DNA of 64,000 bases, from assembly GCF_041052385.1 (NCBI RefSeq), contig NZ_CP163439.1:1725001-1789000 (forward strand), given 5' to 3'. Below the pieces are notes generated by a model that worked only from the letters and a program-made list of their open reading frames with translations, was not told where the DNA came from and did not search any database. The translations under genes were made by a program, and so were the position numbers. Origin of the DNA: Streptomyces sp. R28. Its GTDB lineage: Bacteria > Actinomycetota > Actinomycetes > Streptomycetales > Streptomycetaceae. Below are positions 46,210 to 54,265 of the stretch, piece by piece (the stretch's first letter is position 1; the number at the start of each line of letters is the position of its first letter).

Positions 46210-46404
46210 ATGATCCTCTCCATCTCAGGCGTCGTTCTGCTCGGCATCGTCGTCTTCATCTTCTTCCGCAAGGACGGACTGAAGGCGTCGCACGCCCTGA
46301 TCTCGGCGCTGTTCGGCTTCTATCTGGCCAGCACGGCCATCGCCCCGAGCATCAAGGCCGGCGGCGAGAGCCTGGCAAGCCTCTTGGGCGGCATCCAGTT
46401 CTGA
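46210..46404 (+). CDS. smeA: Small sporulation membrane protein
   Basis: A 64-residue protein with a membrane helix at residues 2-19 (LSISGVVLLGIVVFIFF) and a second hydrophobic stretch (HALISALFGFYLASTAIAPS). Size, sequence character and the following FtsK-like gene match SmeA of Streptomyces, which localises SffA to sporulation septa and affects chromosome segregation and spore wall formation. CAGGAG lies upstream of the ATG. sffA starts 40 bases later. The name rests on recognition of the pair rather than on a motif. Confidence 0.8.
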   Translation: MILSISGVVLLGIVVFIFFRKDGLKASHALISALFGFYLASTAIAPSIKAGGESLASLLGGIQF

Positions 46405-46444
46405 CGCCGCCCCTCCCGCCCGTACGCACCACCAGGAGACAGCA

Positions 46445-48079
46445 GTGGCCCGCCGCCCCCTCCCCCGCATCCTGAGCACAGGCAGCGCGCAGATCGCCCG
46501 GAACCGGGAGCTGGCCCGGGCGCAGATCGCCCGAAGCCGGGAGCTGGCCCGGACGGCGGCCGACAGCGCCTCCGATGTCCTCCACCCGTTGATCACGATC
46601 ACCCGCGGACTGCGCCGGCTGGCCTCGGCCGGGCGGCGCAGGTGGGCCGACACCCCCAAGGACAGGCGCGGACCGCTGCTGTTCCTGGTGGCTTCGGTGA
46701 TCCTGGTCGTGGCACTGGTGCCGTACGGGCCGCTGCTCGCCGCCATCACCCTGATGGCGGCGGCAGCCTGGCAGGGCCGTGACCGGGGGCCGTCGACGCC
46801 CGACGGGCCCGACGAGTCGCAGACGGAGCGGCTGAGGTCGCTGTACGAGGCGCTGGTCCCGTACTTCTCCGCCGCCGAGGACCCGGCCCCGCTCTACACC
46901 CACGGCGGCGAGTGGGAGAAGGCCTTCCCGGAGTACGAGTTCGACGGCACGGGACGCGTCAGCCATCTCCTGGTCCGCTACCCGGCCTACTTCACCGACG
47001 GCGAGGCCCAGGCCCGCGCGCGGATCGAGCATCTGCTGACCACGAAGTCCGGCCGTGGTCGCGAGTACCACTTCGCCTGGGACGAGGAGGGCAACGAGCT
47101 CGCGGTCACCGTCCTCGCCCCGCTGCCCACCGGCGTCGCCGCCCAGCGCTTCGTGACGAGCCCCGGCGAAACGGTCCTCGGCTTCACCGACCCCACCCAG
47201 GTCCAGCGCACGCTCCCCCTGACCTACGGCGACCAGCAGCGCGACGTACCGCCGGTCGTCTGGCGCACCGGCGTCCGCTCCACCGAGCCCCACCTGCTGA
47301 TCATCGGCCAGCCCGGCAGCGGCACCTCGACCCTGCTGCGCTCGATCGCCCTGCAGGCCCTGCAGTACGGCGACGTCGTCATCATCGAGGGCGGCAGCAC
47401 CGGCGAGTACGCCTGCCTGATCGGACGGGACGGCGTCCTGGCCGTCGAGTGCGGGCTGGCCGGGGTGCTGGCGAGCCTGGAGTGGGCGGCGACCGAGGCG
47501 GAGCGACGCCTGATCGCCACGAACCGGGCCCGCCAGACGGGCAACCCCCCACCGGAGGACACCAAGCGCCCGCTGTGGATCCTCCTGGACCGCCCGACCG
47601 CGTTCTCCCACCTCGCCGCCGCGGACGACCGCAAGGACCCGCAGTCCCTGCTCCAGGTGCCCCTGCGGCACGGCCGGGCGGCCAACGTCACGGTGGTCGT
47701 GGCCGACCAGTGGGACACCATGGACGCGCTCAGCGATGCCGTACGGCAGCACACACGCGCGCGTGTCGTGCTGGGCCCGGCTACGGCACAGCAACTGGAG
47801 GCGGTCCTGGGCGCTCCCCCGCACACCACCCCGGTCGCCGACGTCCCACCCGGCCGCGGCTACGCCCGCCTGGGCACGGGCCCGGTCCACCGCCTCCAGG
47901 TCCCGGCCACCCCGGACCCGTACGACGACGCCACCAGCGAGGCCCACCGGCAGGCGGTACTGGACCTGTTGCCGGCGCGGACGACGCCGGTGGAGGCGGA
48001 ATCGCTGGGAAGGCTGGAAAAGACAGAACAGGAGCCGGAGCCGGTGCCGGCGGAGGCTGTGGTGGCCGAGACTTCGTAA
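46445..48079 (+). CDS. sffA: FtsK/SpoIIIE-like protein of sporulation septa
   Basis: A 544-residue protein with an N-terminal membrane region around residues 75-105 (PLLFLVASVILVVALVPYGP) and a C-terminal FtsK-like ATPase fold. The Walker A position (288-295) reads GQPGSGTST, with Thr 294 where Lys is expected. The Walker B-like strand is PLWILLDRP, without the usual Glu. It may therefore bind but not hydrolyse ATP, or not bind it. The start is GTG with AGGAG upstream. With SmeA it is expected to act at sporulation septa on DNA segregation. The sequence after about residue 515 is a Glu/Pro-rich tail. Confidence 0.82.
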   Translation: MARRPLPRILSTGSAQIARNRELARAQIARSRELARTAADSASDVLHPLITITRGLRRLASAGRRRWADTPKDRRGPLLFLVASVILVVALVPYGPLLAAITLMAAAAWQGRDRGPSTPDGPDESQTERLRSLYEALVPYFSAAEDPAPLYTHGGEWEKAFPEYEFDGTGRVSHLLVRYPAYFTDGEAQARARIEHLLTTKSGRGREYHFAWDEEGNELAVTVLAPLPTGVAAQRFVTSPGETVLGFTDPTQVQRTLPLTYGDQQRDVPPVVWRTGVRSTEPHLLIIGQPGSGTSTLLRSIALQALQYGDVVIIEGGSTGEYACLIGRDGVLAVECGLAGVLASLEWAATEAERRLIATNRARQTGNPPPEDTKRPLWILLDRPTAFSHLAAADDRKDPQSLLQVPLRHGRAANVTVVVADQWDTMDALSDAVRQHTRARVVLGPATAQQLEAVLGAPPHTTPVADVPPGRGYARLGTGPVHRLQVPATPDPYDDATSEAHRQAVLDLLPARTTPVEAESLGRLEKTEQEPEPVPAEAVVAETS

Positions 48080-48232
48080 GGTCGGCGCAGCCTGCGGGCA
48101 GCGCAGTCGTTCCGCTGGGGCGGCGCCCGTCCCGAATAGCCGCTGGGGCGGCGCCCGTCCCGAAGAAGGGCGGCACCCCACTGCCGCCGGGATGCGCGCC
48201 CCACCCCCGCCCGGCCCCGACGCCGGGCGCCG

Positions 48233-49732
48233 TCACGCCACGAAGGGCCGCACCGGCTCTCCCGCCCCGGAAACCCCGCTCTCGACCAGCCGCGCCGCCG
48301 CCCCCAACCGCGCCGCGGCCTCCTCCGCCACCGCACCCCCCACGGTGAACGGCAGCCGCACATACCCCTCGAAGGCCCCGTCCACCCCGAACCGAGGCCC
48401 GGACGGCACCCGGACCCCCACCCGCTCCCCCACTTCGGCGAGCCGCGACCCCGACAGGCCCCCCGTCCGCACCCACAGCGTGAGCCCGCCCCTCGGCACC
48501 TCGAACTCCCACTCGGGCAGCGCCCGCCGTACGGCCGCGACAAGGGCGTCCCGGTTCTCCCGGGCCTGCCCCCGCCGCAGCTCCACGGCCTGCTCCCAGC
48601 CCCCCGTGCCGAACAGCCAGTTCACGGCCAGTTGCTCCAGCACAGGCGTCCCCAGATCGGCGTACGCGCGCGCGGCCACGAGAGAGCGGATCACATCCGG
48701 AGCCGCCCGCACCCAGCCGATCCGCATCCCGGCCCAGAAGGCCTTGCTGGCCGACCCGACGGTGATGACGGTCGACCCGGCGGGGTCGAAGGCGCACACG
48801 GGTCGCGGCATCTCGAGATCGTCGTCGAGCCACAGCTCGCTCATCGTCTCGTCGGCGACGAGCACCGTCCCCGCCGACCGCGCCGCGTCCACCAGCCGCC
48901 GCCGCTGGTCCTCGTCGGCCAGTGCCCCGGTCGGGTTGTGGAAGTCGGCGACGACATAGGCGAGCCGGGGCGCGGCCTCCCGCAGCACCTGCCGCCAGCG
49001 GTCCACGTCCCAGCCGGCCAGCCCTTCGGCCATGGCCACGGGCACGAGCCGGGCGCCCGCCTCCCGCATCAGCTGGAGGATGTTGGCGTACGACGGCGAC
49101 TCGACCGCGATCCGCTCACCGCGCCCCGCGAACAGATGACAGATCGCGTCCATGGCGCCCATCGCCCCGGTCGTCACCATGATCTGCTCGGGCATGGTCG
49201 GAATCCCGCGCGCCGTGTACCGGTCGGCGATCATCGCGCGCAGCGCGGGCAGCCCGGCCGGATAGTCGCCGTGGGTGTGGGCGTACGGGGGCAGCTCCTC
49301 CAGGGCGCCCTGGACGGCCCGGGTCAGCCACGGCTCGGGCGCGGGCAGCGCCGCGGTGCCCAGGTCGATCATCGAGCCGAGTGCCTCGGGCGGCAGGGGC
49401 TCCAGACCACGGGCGGGCAGGGGGTTCCCGGCCGGTACGGCGGTCCAGCTCCCGGCTCCGCGCCGCGACTCCAGGAACCCCTCGGTGCGCAACGCCTCGT
49501 ACGCGGCGGCCACGGTCGTACGGCTCACGGAGAGCGCGAGGGCCAGTTCACGTTCGGCGGGCAGCCGCGCGGCGACCGGGATACGGCCCTCCAGGACCAA
49601 CAGCCGGATGCCGTCGGCCAGCGCCCGGTACGCGGGCGGGCGCTTGCTGCCGGGGCCGGCGGGGCGGTCCTGCTGGGAGGTGAGGAGCCGGGCGAGCTGC
49701 GCGGCACCCACCGCGGAAGTCCACTGCGCCAT
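48233..49732 (-). CDS. MocR/PdxR-type regulator (GntR HTH fused to aminotransferase fold)
   Basis: A 499-residue PLP-binding transcription factor. The winged helix-turn-helix (about 40-110) contains LPAERELALALSVSRTTVAAAYEAL. The aminotransferase-I-like domain has the PLP Lys in VGSASKAFWAGMRIGW, plus FHNPTGALADEDQ and VADETMSELW. The divergent neighbour encodes a YczE-like membrane protein, a recurrent partner of MocR regulators, so this one probably controls that gene across the 64-base gap. The ligand is unknown. Confidence 0.92.
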   Translation of the reverse strand: MAQWTSAVGAAQLARLLTSQQDRPAGPGSKRPPAYRALADGIRLLVLEGRIPVAARLPAERELALALSVSRTTVAAAYEALRTEGFLESRRGAGSWTAVPAGNPLPARGLEPLPPEALGSMIDLGTAALPAPEPWLTRAVQGALEELPPYAHTHGDYPAGLPALRAMIADRYTARGIPTMPEQIMVTTGAMGAMDAICHLFAGRGERIAVESPSYANILQLMREAGARLVPVAMAEGLAGWDVDRWRQVLREAAPRLAYVVADFHNPTGALADEDQRRRLVDAARSAGTVLVADETMSELWLDDDLEMPRPVCAFDPAGSTVITVGSASKAFWAGMRIGWVRAAPDVIRSLVAARAYADLGTPVLEQLAVNWLFGTGGWEQAVELRRGQARENRDALVAAVRRALPEWEFEVPRGGLTLWVRTGGLSGSRLAEVGERVGVRVPSGPRFGVDGAFEGYVRLPFTVGGAVAEEAAARLGAAARLVESGVSGAGEPVRPFVA

Positions 49733-49796
49733 GATTTCCAGTCCACCTTCTCCGAATTGGCCATGGAGGGCGTTGCTTCCCAAGCCACAGGGTGTC

Positions 49797-50513
49797 ATGC
49801 ATCAGTCCACTACCACCACGGGGGGGCACGTCTTGTCCACGCAGGGGCATCCCACAAAGCGGCTCACGCAGGGGCATCTCATCCGGCGGCTGTCACAGCT
49901 CTACGTCGGGCTCGCGCTGTACGGCGCGAGCTCGGCGTTGCTCGTCGAGGCGGGCCTTGGCCTGGAGCCGTGGAACGTGCTGCACCAGGGCCTCGCCGAG
50001 CTCACCGGTCTGACGATCGGCGTCGTGTCGATCTTCGTCGGCGCGGCGGTGCTGCTCCTGTGGATCCCGCTGCGCCAGCGCCCGGGCCTCGGCACCGTCT
50101 CCAACGTCTTCGTGGTCGGCATCGCCATGGACGGCACGCTCGCCCTGCTTCCGGAGACCCACACCCTGGCCGTGCGTCTTCCCCTCCTGCTGGCCGGCAT
50201 CGTGCTCAACGGCGTGGCCACCGGCCTCTACATCGCAGCCCGCTTCGGGCCGGGCCCCCGGGACGGCCTCATGACCGGCCTGCACCGGCGCACCGGCCGC
50301 TCGGTCCGCCTGATGCGCACGGCCGTCGAGGTCGCGGTCGTCGTGACCGGCTTCACCCTGGGCGGCACGGTCGGCGTGGGCACCGTCCTCTACGCGGTGT
50401 CCATCGGCCCGCTCGCCCAGCTCTTCCTGCGGGTGTTCGCCGTCCCCTCGGCATCGGACGGCAGCACGGTCGTTGCCACCGGGCAACCCCCGCGCGCGAT
50501 ACTGCGTCCGTGA
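49797..50513 (+). CDS. YczE/YitT-like membrane protein
   Basis: A 238-residue protein with five or six membrane segments: LYVGLALYGASSALLVEAGL, IGVVSIFVGAAVLLLWIPL, VSNVFVVGIAMDGTLALLP, LPLLLAGIVLNGVATGLYIA and VEVAVVVTGFTLGGTVGVGT. Such proteins are often divergent from MocR regulators, and transport of a regulator-related ligand is suspected. ATG 49797 was used; a TTG at 49834 with GGGGGGG upstream is a real alternative. Its stop overlaps the next start (GTGA). Confidence 0.85.
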   Translation: MHQSTTTTGGHVLSTQGHPTKRLTQGHLIRRLSQLYVGLALYGASSALLVEAGLGLEPWNVLHQGLAELTGLTIGVVSIFVGAAVLLLWIPLRQRPGLGTVSNVFVVGIAMDGTLALLPETHTLAVRLPLLLAGIVLNGVATGLYIAARFGPGPRDGLMTGLHRRTGRSVRLMRTAVEVAVVVTGFTLGGTVGVGTVLYAVSIGPLAQLFLRVFAVPSASDGSTVVATGQPPRAILRP

Positions 50514-51280
50514 GCACCACGCGGATACGCCACCCCTACCTCGACCACCCCGGACCGATCCCCTTCGCCCACCGGGGCGGGGCGGCGGACGGCCTGGAGA
50601 ACACCGCACTGCAGTTCCGGCGCGCGGTCGAACTGGGCTACCGGTACATCGAGACCGACGCCCACACCACGCGCGACGGCAAGATCGTCGCCTTCCACGA
50701 CTCGACGCTGGACCGGGTGACGGACGGGGCGGGCCGGATCGCGGACCTGCCCTGGGACGACGTACGGCAGGCGCGCGTGGGCGGCAAGGAGCCGGTGCCC
50801 CTCTTCGAAGAGCTCCTGGAGACCTTCCCCGAGGTGCGCTGGAACGTCGACCTCAAGGCAGAGTCGGCACTGCACCCCTTCCTGGAGCTGATCGAGCGCA
50901 CGGGCGCCTGGGACCGCATCTGCGTCGGCTCCTTCTCCGAGGCCCGCGTGATCCGCGCCCAGCGCCTGGCCGGACCGCGCCTGGCCACGTCGTACGGCAC
51001 CCGGGGTGTCCTCAATCTGCGGCTGCGCTCCTGGGGCGTGCCGGCCGCGCTGCGCCGCTCGGCGGTCGCCGCCCAGGTGCCCGAGGCCCAGTCCGGGATC
51101 CAGGTGGTGGACCACCGCTTCGTCCGGGCCGCCCACGCGCGCGGGCTCCAGGTGCACGTGTGGACCATCAACGATCCCGATGCGATGCACCGGCTCCTGG
51201 ATCTGGGAGTCGATGGCATCATGACCGATCACATCGACACATTGCGCAAGGTCATGGAGGACCGCGGCGTCTGGGTATGA
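50510..51280 (+). CDS. Glycerophosphodiester phosphodiesterase
   Basis: A 256-residue metal-dependent enzyme that releases glycerol-3-phosphate from glycerophosphodiesters. The catalytic His-Arg is in PFAHRGGAADGLENT, metal ligands in RYIETDAHTTRDGKIVAFHD, and the Lys of NVDLKAE and the GIMTDHID strand complete the barrel. There is no signal peptide, so it is cytosolic. The start is GTG overlapping the stop of the preceding gene. Confidence 0.94.
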   Translation: MSTTRIRHPYLDHPGPIPFAHRGGAADGLENTALQFRRAVELGYRYIETDAHTTRDGKIVAFHDSTLDRVTDGAGRIADLPWDDVRQARVGGKEPVPLFEELLETFPEVRWNVDLKAESALHPFLELIERTGAWDRICVGSFSEARVIRAQRLAGPRLATSYGTRGVLNLRLRSWGVPAALRRSAVAAQVPEAQSGIQVVDHRFVRAAHARGLQVHVWTINDPDAMHRLLDLGVDGIMTDHIDTLRKVMEDRGVWV

Positions 51281-51334
51281 CCCCCGTCCGCGCCTCCACC
51301 CGCGCGCGGGATCACGGGGAAGCGAGGGCGCGGG

Positions 51335-52720
51335 GTGGGCACCGGAACCGTGCGGACGGAGGCGGCCGACGAGGCAGCCGGGCGCCGGCGCGAGCAGCGC
51401 GGCTGGTACTTCTACGACTGGGCGTGCTCCGTCTACTCGACGAGCGTGCTCACCGTGTTCCTGGGCCCCTATCTGACGTCGGTCGCCGAGAAGGCGGCGG
51501 ACGCGGACGGGTTCGTCCACCCCTTGGGCATCCCGGTGCGCGCGGGATCCTTCTTCGCGTACTCGGTGTCCCTGTCGGTGATCGTGGCCGTCCTCGTGAT
51601 GCCCCTGGTTGGTGCGGCGGCGGACCGCACCGGCCGCAAGAAGCCTCTCCTCGGTGCCGCCGCCTACGTGGGTGCCGCGGCCACCACGGCCATGTTCTTC
51701 CTGGACGGCGACCGCTATCTGCTCGGCGGCGTCCTGCTGATCGTCGCGAACGCGGCCCAGTCGGTCGCGATGATGCTCTACAACTCCTACCTCCCGCAGA
51801 TCGCCCCGCCCGAGGAGCGGGACGCGGTCTCCTCGCGGGGATGGGCCTTCGGCTACGCGTCGGGCTCGCTGATGCTGATCGTGAACCTGGTCCTGTATCT
51901 GGCGCACGACTCCTTCGGCGTCTCCGAGAGCATGGCGGTCCGTATCTGCCTGGCGTCGGCCGGCCTGTGGTGGGGCGCCTTCGCGCTCATCCCGCTACGC
52001 CGACTGCGCGACCGCAGGGCCGCCAAGGACACCGCCGAGGCGAGCGGTACGGAGGAGGAAGCGGCCAAGAAGCCGACCGCCACCGGCTTCCGGCAACTCG
52101 CGGCGACCGTCCGCGACATGCGCCGCCACCCGTTGACCCTCGCCTTCCTCCTCGCCTACCTCGTCTACAACGACGGCGTCCAGACCGTGATCTCCCAGGC
52201 GTCGATCTACGGCTCCGAGGAACTGGGCCTCGGACAGTCGACACTCATCGGCGCCGTCCTGCTGGTCCAGGTGCTCGCCGTGGTGGGCGCGCTGGCGATG
52301 GGGCGGCTGGCCCGGATCTACGGCGCGAAGCGGACGATCCTCGGCTCGCTGGTCGCGTGGACGGTGACGCTGGCGGCGGGGTACTTCCTGCCGGCCGGGG
52401 CGCCGGTGTGGTTCTTCGTGCTGGCGGCCGGCATCGGGCTGGTCCTGGGCGGCAGCCAGGCCCTGTCCCGGTCCCTGTTCTCCCATCTCGTCCCGCCGGG
52501 CAAGGAGGCCGAATACTTCTCGGCGTACGAGATGAGCGACCGCGGCATGAGCTGGCTCGGCCCCCTGCTGTTCGGGCTCACGTACCAGCTCACCGGAAGT
52601 TATCGGGACGCGATCATCTCGCTCGTGGCCTTCTTCATCATCGGATTCGCCCTGCTCGCGAGGGTTCCGGTGCGCCAGGCGATCAGCGACGCGGGCAACC
52701 CGGTGCCGACGACGATTTAG
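51335..52720 (+). CDS. MFS transporter of the UMF1 (Atg22-like) family
   Basis: A 461-residue transporter with 12 predicted helices. It opens with GWYFYDWACSVYSTSVLTVF, the FYDWANS-type signature of the UMF1 family. Loop 2-3 reads DRTGRKKPLLG, NSYLPQIAPPEERDAVSSRG is the conserved mid-region, and ALSRSLFSHLVPPGKEAEYF lies near the end. The substrate of bacterial members is unknown. It lies 54 bases after the phosphodiesterase gene on the same strand. Confidence 0.9.
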   Translation: MGTGTVRTEAADEAAGRRREQRGWYFYDWACSVYSTSVLTVFLGPYLTSVAEKAADADGFVHPLGIPVRAGSFFAYSVSLSVIVAVLVMPLVGAAADRTGRKKPLLGAAAYVGAAATTAMFFLDGDRYLLGGVLLIVANAAQSVAMMLYNSYLPQIAPPEERDAVSSRGWAFGYASGSLMLIVNLVLYLAHDSFGVSESMAVRICLASAGLWWGAFALIPLRRLRDRRAAKDTAEASGTEEEAAKKPTATGFRQLAATVRDMRRHPLTLAFLLAYLVYNDGVQTVISQASIYGSEELGLGQSTLIGAVLLVQVLAVVGALAMGRLARIYGAKRTILGSLVAWTVTLAAGYFLPAGAPVWFFVLAAGIGLVLGGSQALSRSLFSHLVPPGKEAEYFSAYEMSDRGMSWLGPLLFGLTYQLTGSYRDAIISLVAFFIIGFALLARVPVRQAISDAGNPVPTTI

Positions 52721-52806
52721 CGTTCCGAGTGAAAGGGCGGTAGTGTACGCGTTTGGCCTGCCAGGCGTACCGTTACTGCGCGTCAAAGATGCCGAAACGC
52801 TGGGTT

Positions 52807-52824
52807 ACATCTGCTAGCAGATGT
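52807..52824. promoter_or_regulatory. 18-base perfect palindrome upstream of rbpA
   Basis: ACATCTGCT joined directly to AGCAGATGT is a perfect 9+9 dyad. It lies about 87 bases downstream of the transporter stop and about 87 bases ahead of the sigma-R -35 element. It is probably an operator for a dimeric regulator I cannot name. Confidence 0.65.
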
Positions 52825-52910
52825 GACAAACCGGGCGCCGGTGGGTACGACATTGGTCAGCAAGGCTGCGGCTACGACGGCGACGCATCACCCGGAACGG
52901 GACACCGATC

Positions 52911-52938
52911 GGGAATCTTTACCGCCGACCGGACGTTG
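52911..52938 (+). promoter_or_regulatory. Sigma-R (SigR) promoter of rbpA
   Basis: GGGAAT at 52911-52916 and GTTG at 52935-52938 are separated by exactly 18 bases, matching the SigR consensus GGGAAT-N18-GTT. rbpA is a known member of the disulfide-stress (SigR/RsrA) regulon in S. coelicolor, so this promoter is expected. Induction by thiol oxidation is inferred from that. Confidence 0.85.
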
Positions 52939-52998
52939 ACCGGATGACGACGACAGCGACACCTGTCCTGTGGGCGACAAGCCCGGGAGGCACGATTC

Positions 52999-53373
52999 AT
53001 GAGTGAGCGAGCTCTTCGCGGCACGCGCCTCGTGGTGACCAGCTACGAGACGGACCGCGGCATCGACCTGGCCCCGCGCCAGGCCGTGGAGTACGCATGC
53101 GAGAAGGGGCACCGGTTTGAGATGCCCTTCTCGGTCGAGGCGGAGATCCCGCCGGAGTGGGAGTGCAAGGTCTGCGGGGCCCAGGCACTCCTCGTGGATG
53201 GCGACGGTCCAGAGGAGAAGAAGGCCAAGCCCGCGCGCACGCATTGGGACATGCTGATGGAGCGGCGTACCCGTGAGGAACTCGAAGAGGTCCTTGAGGA
53301 GCGCCTTGCTGTTCTGCGCTCCGGGGCGATGAACATCGCGGTTCATCCCCGGGACAGCCGCAAGTCGGCATAA
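52999..53373 (+). CDS. rbpA: RNA-polymerase-binding protein RbpA
   Basis: A 124-residue actinobacterial RNA-polymerase-binding protein that stabilises open complexes with the principal sigma factor HrdB. The N terminus MSERALRGTRLVVTSYETDR is typical. The core domain has Cys residues in YACEKGHRF and ECKVCGA. The C-terminal sigma-interaction domain includes WDMLMERRTREELEEVLEER. A sigma-R-type promoter lies upstream and hairpins follow the stop codon. Confidence 0.97.
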   Translation: MSERALRGTRLVVTSYETDRGIDLAPRQAVEYACEKGHRFEMPFSVEAEIPPEWECKVCGAQALLVDGDGPEEKKAKPARTHWDMLMERRTREELEEVLEERLAVLRSGAMNIAVHPRDSRKSA

Positions 53374-53410
53374 CCCCTGCGAGTCCCCTTGCGGGGCTCG
53401 GGCGGGGTTA
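53371..53410 (+). terminator. Hairpin at the rbpA stop codon
   Basis: TAACCCC (53371-53377), which includes the rbpA stop, pairs with GGGGTTA (53404-53410). Inside it, GAG-CCCC pairs with GGGG-CTC with a single bulged T. This is the first of three hairpins after rbpA. Confidence 0.6.
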
Positions 53411-53428
53411 GCCCACCCAACGCCTGTA

Positions 53429-53471
53429 ACCGCGGGCGCCGTACGCGAAGTCGACGTATGGCGCCCGCGGT
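53429..53471. other. Inverted repeat, 12-base arms
   Basis: ACCGCGGGCGCC (53429-53440) is matched by GGCGCCCGCGGT (53460-53471). The arms extend inward through GTACG/CGTAT with one G-T pair. It lies between the rbpA hairpin and the long terminator, and could be an attenuating structure or part of a small RNA. Confidence 0.6.
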
Positions 53472-53521
53472 TTGGTGTACCCAAAAACGCCTGCGGTTCG
53501 GAGTGCCAGACGAACTGGTGC

Positions 53522-53576
53522 CCCACATGGAAAGAAGCCCGGCGCCCAGTGGGCGCCGGGCTTCTTTCCATGTGGG
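53522..53576. terminator. Perfect 26-base stem between convergent rbpA and fxsA
   Basis: The left arm (53522-53547, beginning CCCACATGG) and right arm (53551-53576, ending CCATGTGGG) are perfect inverted repeats of 26 bases around a three-base AGT loop. The stem contains AAAGAAGCCCGGCGCCC and its complement, so each strand ends with a TTCTTT run. The right arm abuts the fxsA stop codon. A bidirectional terminator. Confidence 0.92.
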
Positions 53577-54131
53577 TCAGCGGGTCAACGGCGGGCGCGG
53601 GTCCTGCGGCGCATCGCCCGGCTCGTCCCTGATGACCTCACCCTGCACGACCTTGCCGTCGGGACGGTGCATACGAGCCTGCTGGTAGGCATCGCCGAAC
53701 GAACCCGCGGTCGCCTCACGCACCTTCCGGTCGAAAGTCCGCTCCGCATAGCCGCTCATGGCCTTCTGGACCGGCGGGATCAGCAGGAGCAGGCCCACCG
53801 CGTCCGAGATCAGGCCAGGCAGCATGATCAGCAGGCCGCCCAGCATCATCAGGCCGTTGCCACCGCCGCCCGCCGGGGCACCGCCGCGTTGCAACGCCTC
53901 GTTCAGAGCCTGGAAGGCACGGCGGCCCGCCCGCTTGATGACCACAGAGCCTAGGACGAGGCCGGCGAGCAGCAGCAGGAACACCAAGAGCCCGCCCGCC
54001 ATGTCCGCGACCACGGTCAGCAGCCAGATCTCCAGCACCAGCCACGCCGCGATGCCCAGCGGCAGAAAGGTCCGCAGCCGGGAGCGCCGGGGCCGGGCGG
54101 GATAGGTGGGGGTCGGTGCGCCAGTCGTCAT
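53577..54131 (-). CDS. fxsA: FxsA-family membrane protein
   Basis: A 184-residue inner-membrane protein of the FxsA family; in E. coli, overproduction of FxsA relieves exclusion of phage T7 by the F plasmid. Membrane segments are LGIAAWLVLEIWLLTVVADM, GGLLVFLLLLAGLVLGSVVI and GGLLIMLPGLISDAVGLLLL, with the family PGLISD motif. The N-terminal and C-terminal tails are hydrophilic. A Crp-like site lies 70 bases upstream. It is convergent with rbpA. Confidence 0.92.
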   Translation of the reverse strand: MTTGAPTPTYPARPRRSRLRTFLPLGIAAWLVLEIWLLTVVADMAGGLLVFLLLLAGLVLGSVVIKRAGRRAFQALNEALQRGGAPAGGGGNGLMMLGGLLIMLPGLISDAVGLLLLIPPVQKAMSGYAERTFDRKVREATAGSFGDAYQQARMHRPDGKVVQGEVIRDEPGDAPQDPRPPLTR

Positions 54132-54200
54132 GCGTCCAGTGTGCCTGGGCCCGGCTCAGCGCGGGATAAGGGGACGTCGACGCCGCCTGGGCGGTCGTAG

Positions 54201-54223
54201 GTGACGACTGTCACATCTGTGAC
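54201..54223. promoter_or_regulatory. Crp-like dyads upstream of fxsA
   Basis: GTGAC-N4-GTCAC (54201-54214) fits the Streptomyces Crp pattern GTG-N6-GNCAC. It shares its second half with an overlapping dyad, GTCAC-N4-GTGAC (54210-54223). It lies 70-92 bases before the fxsA start codon. Confidence 0.5.
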
Positions 54224-54265
54224 TGTTGGGTCGTGGGCCGACAGCCGTGAACGCTGGGCCGCAGG

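Larger units (their letters stand above)
52721..52998 (+). promoter_or_regulatory. Upstream region of rbpA
   Basis: 278 bases without a gene. It holds an 18-base perfect palindrome (52807-52824) and a sigma-R-type promoter (52911-52938), described separately. The leader from the predicted start point to the rbpA ATG is about 50-60 bases. Confidence 0.7.
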
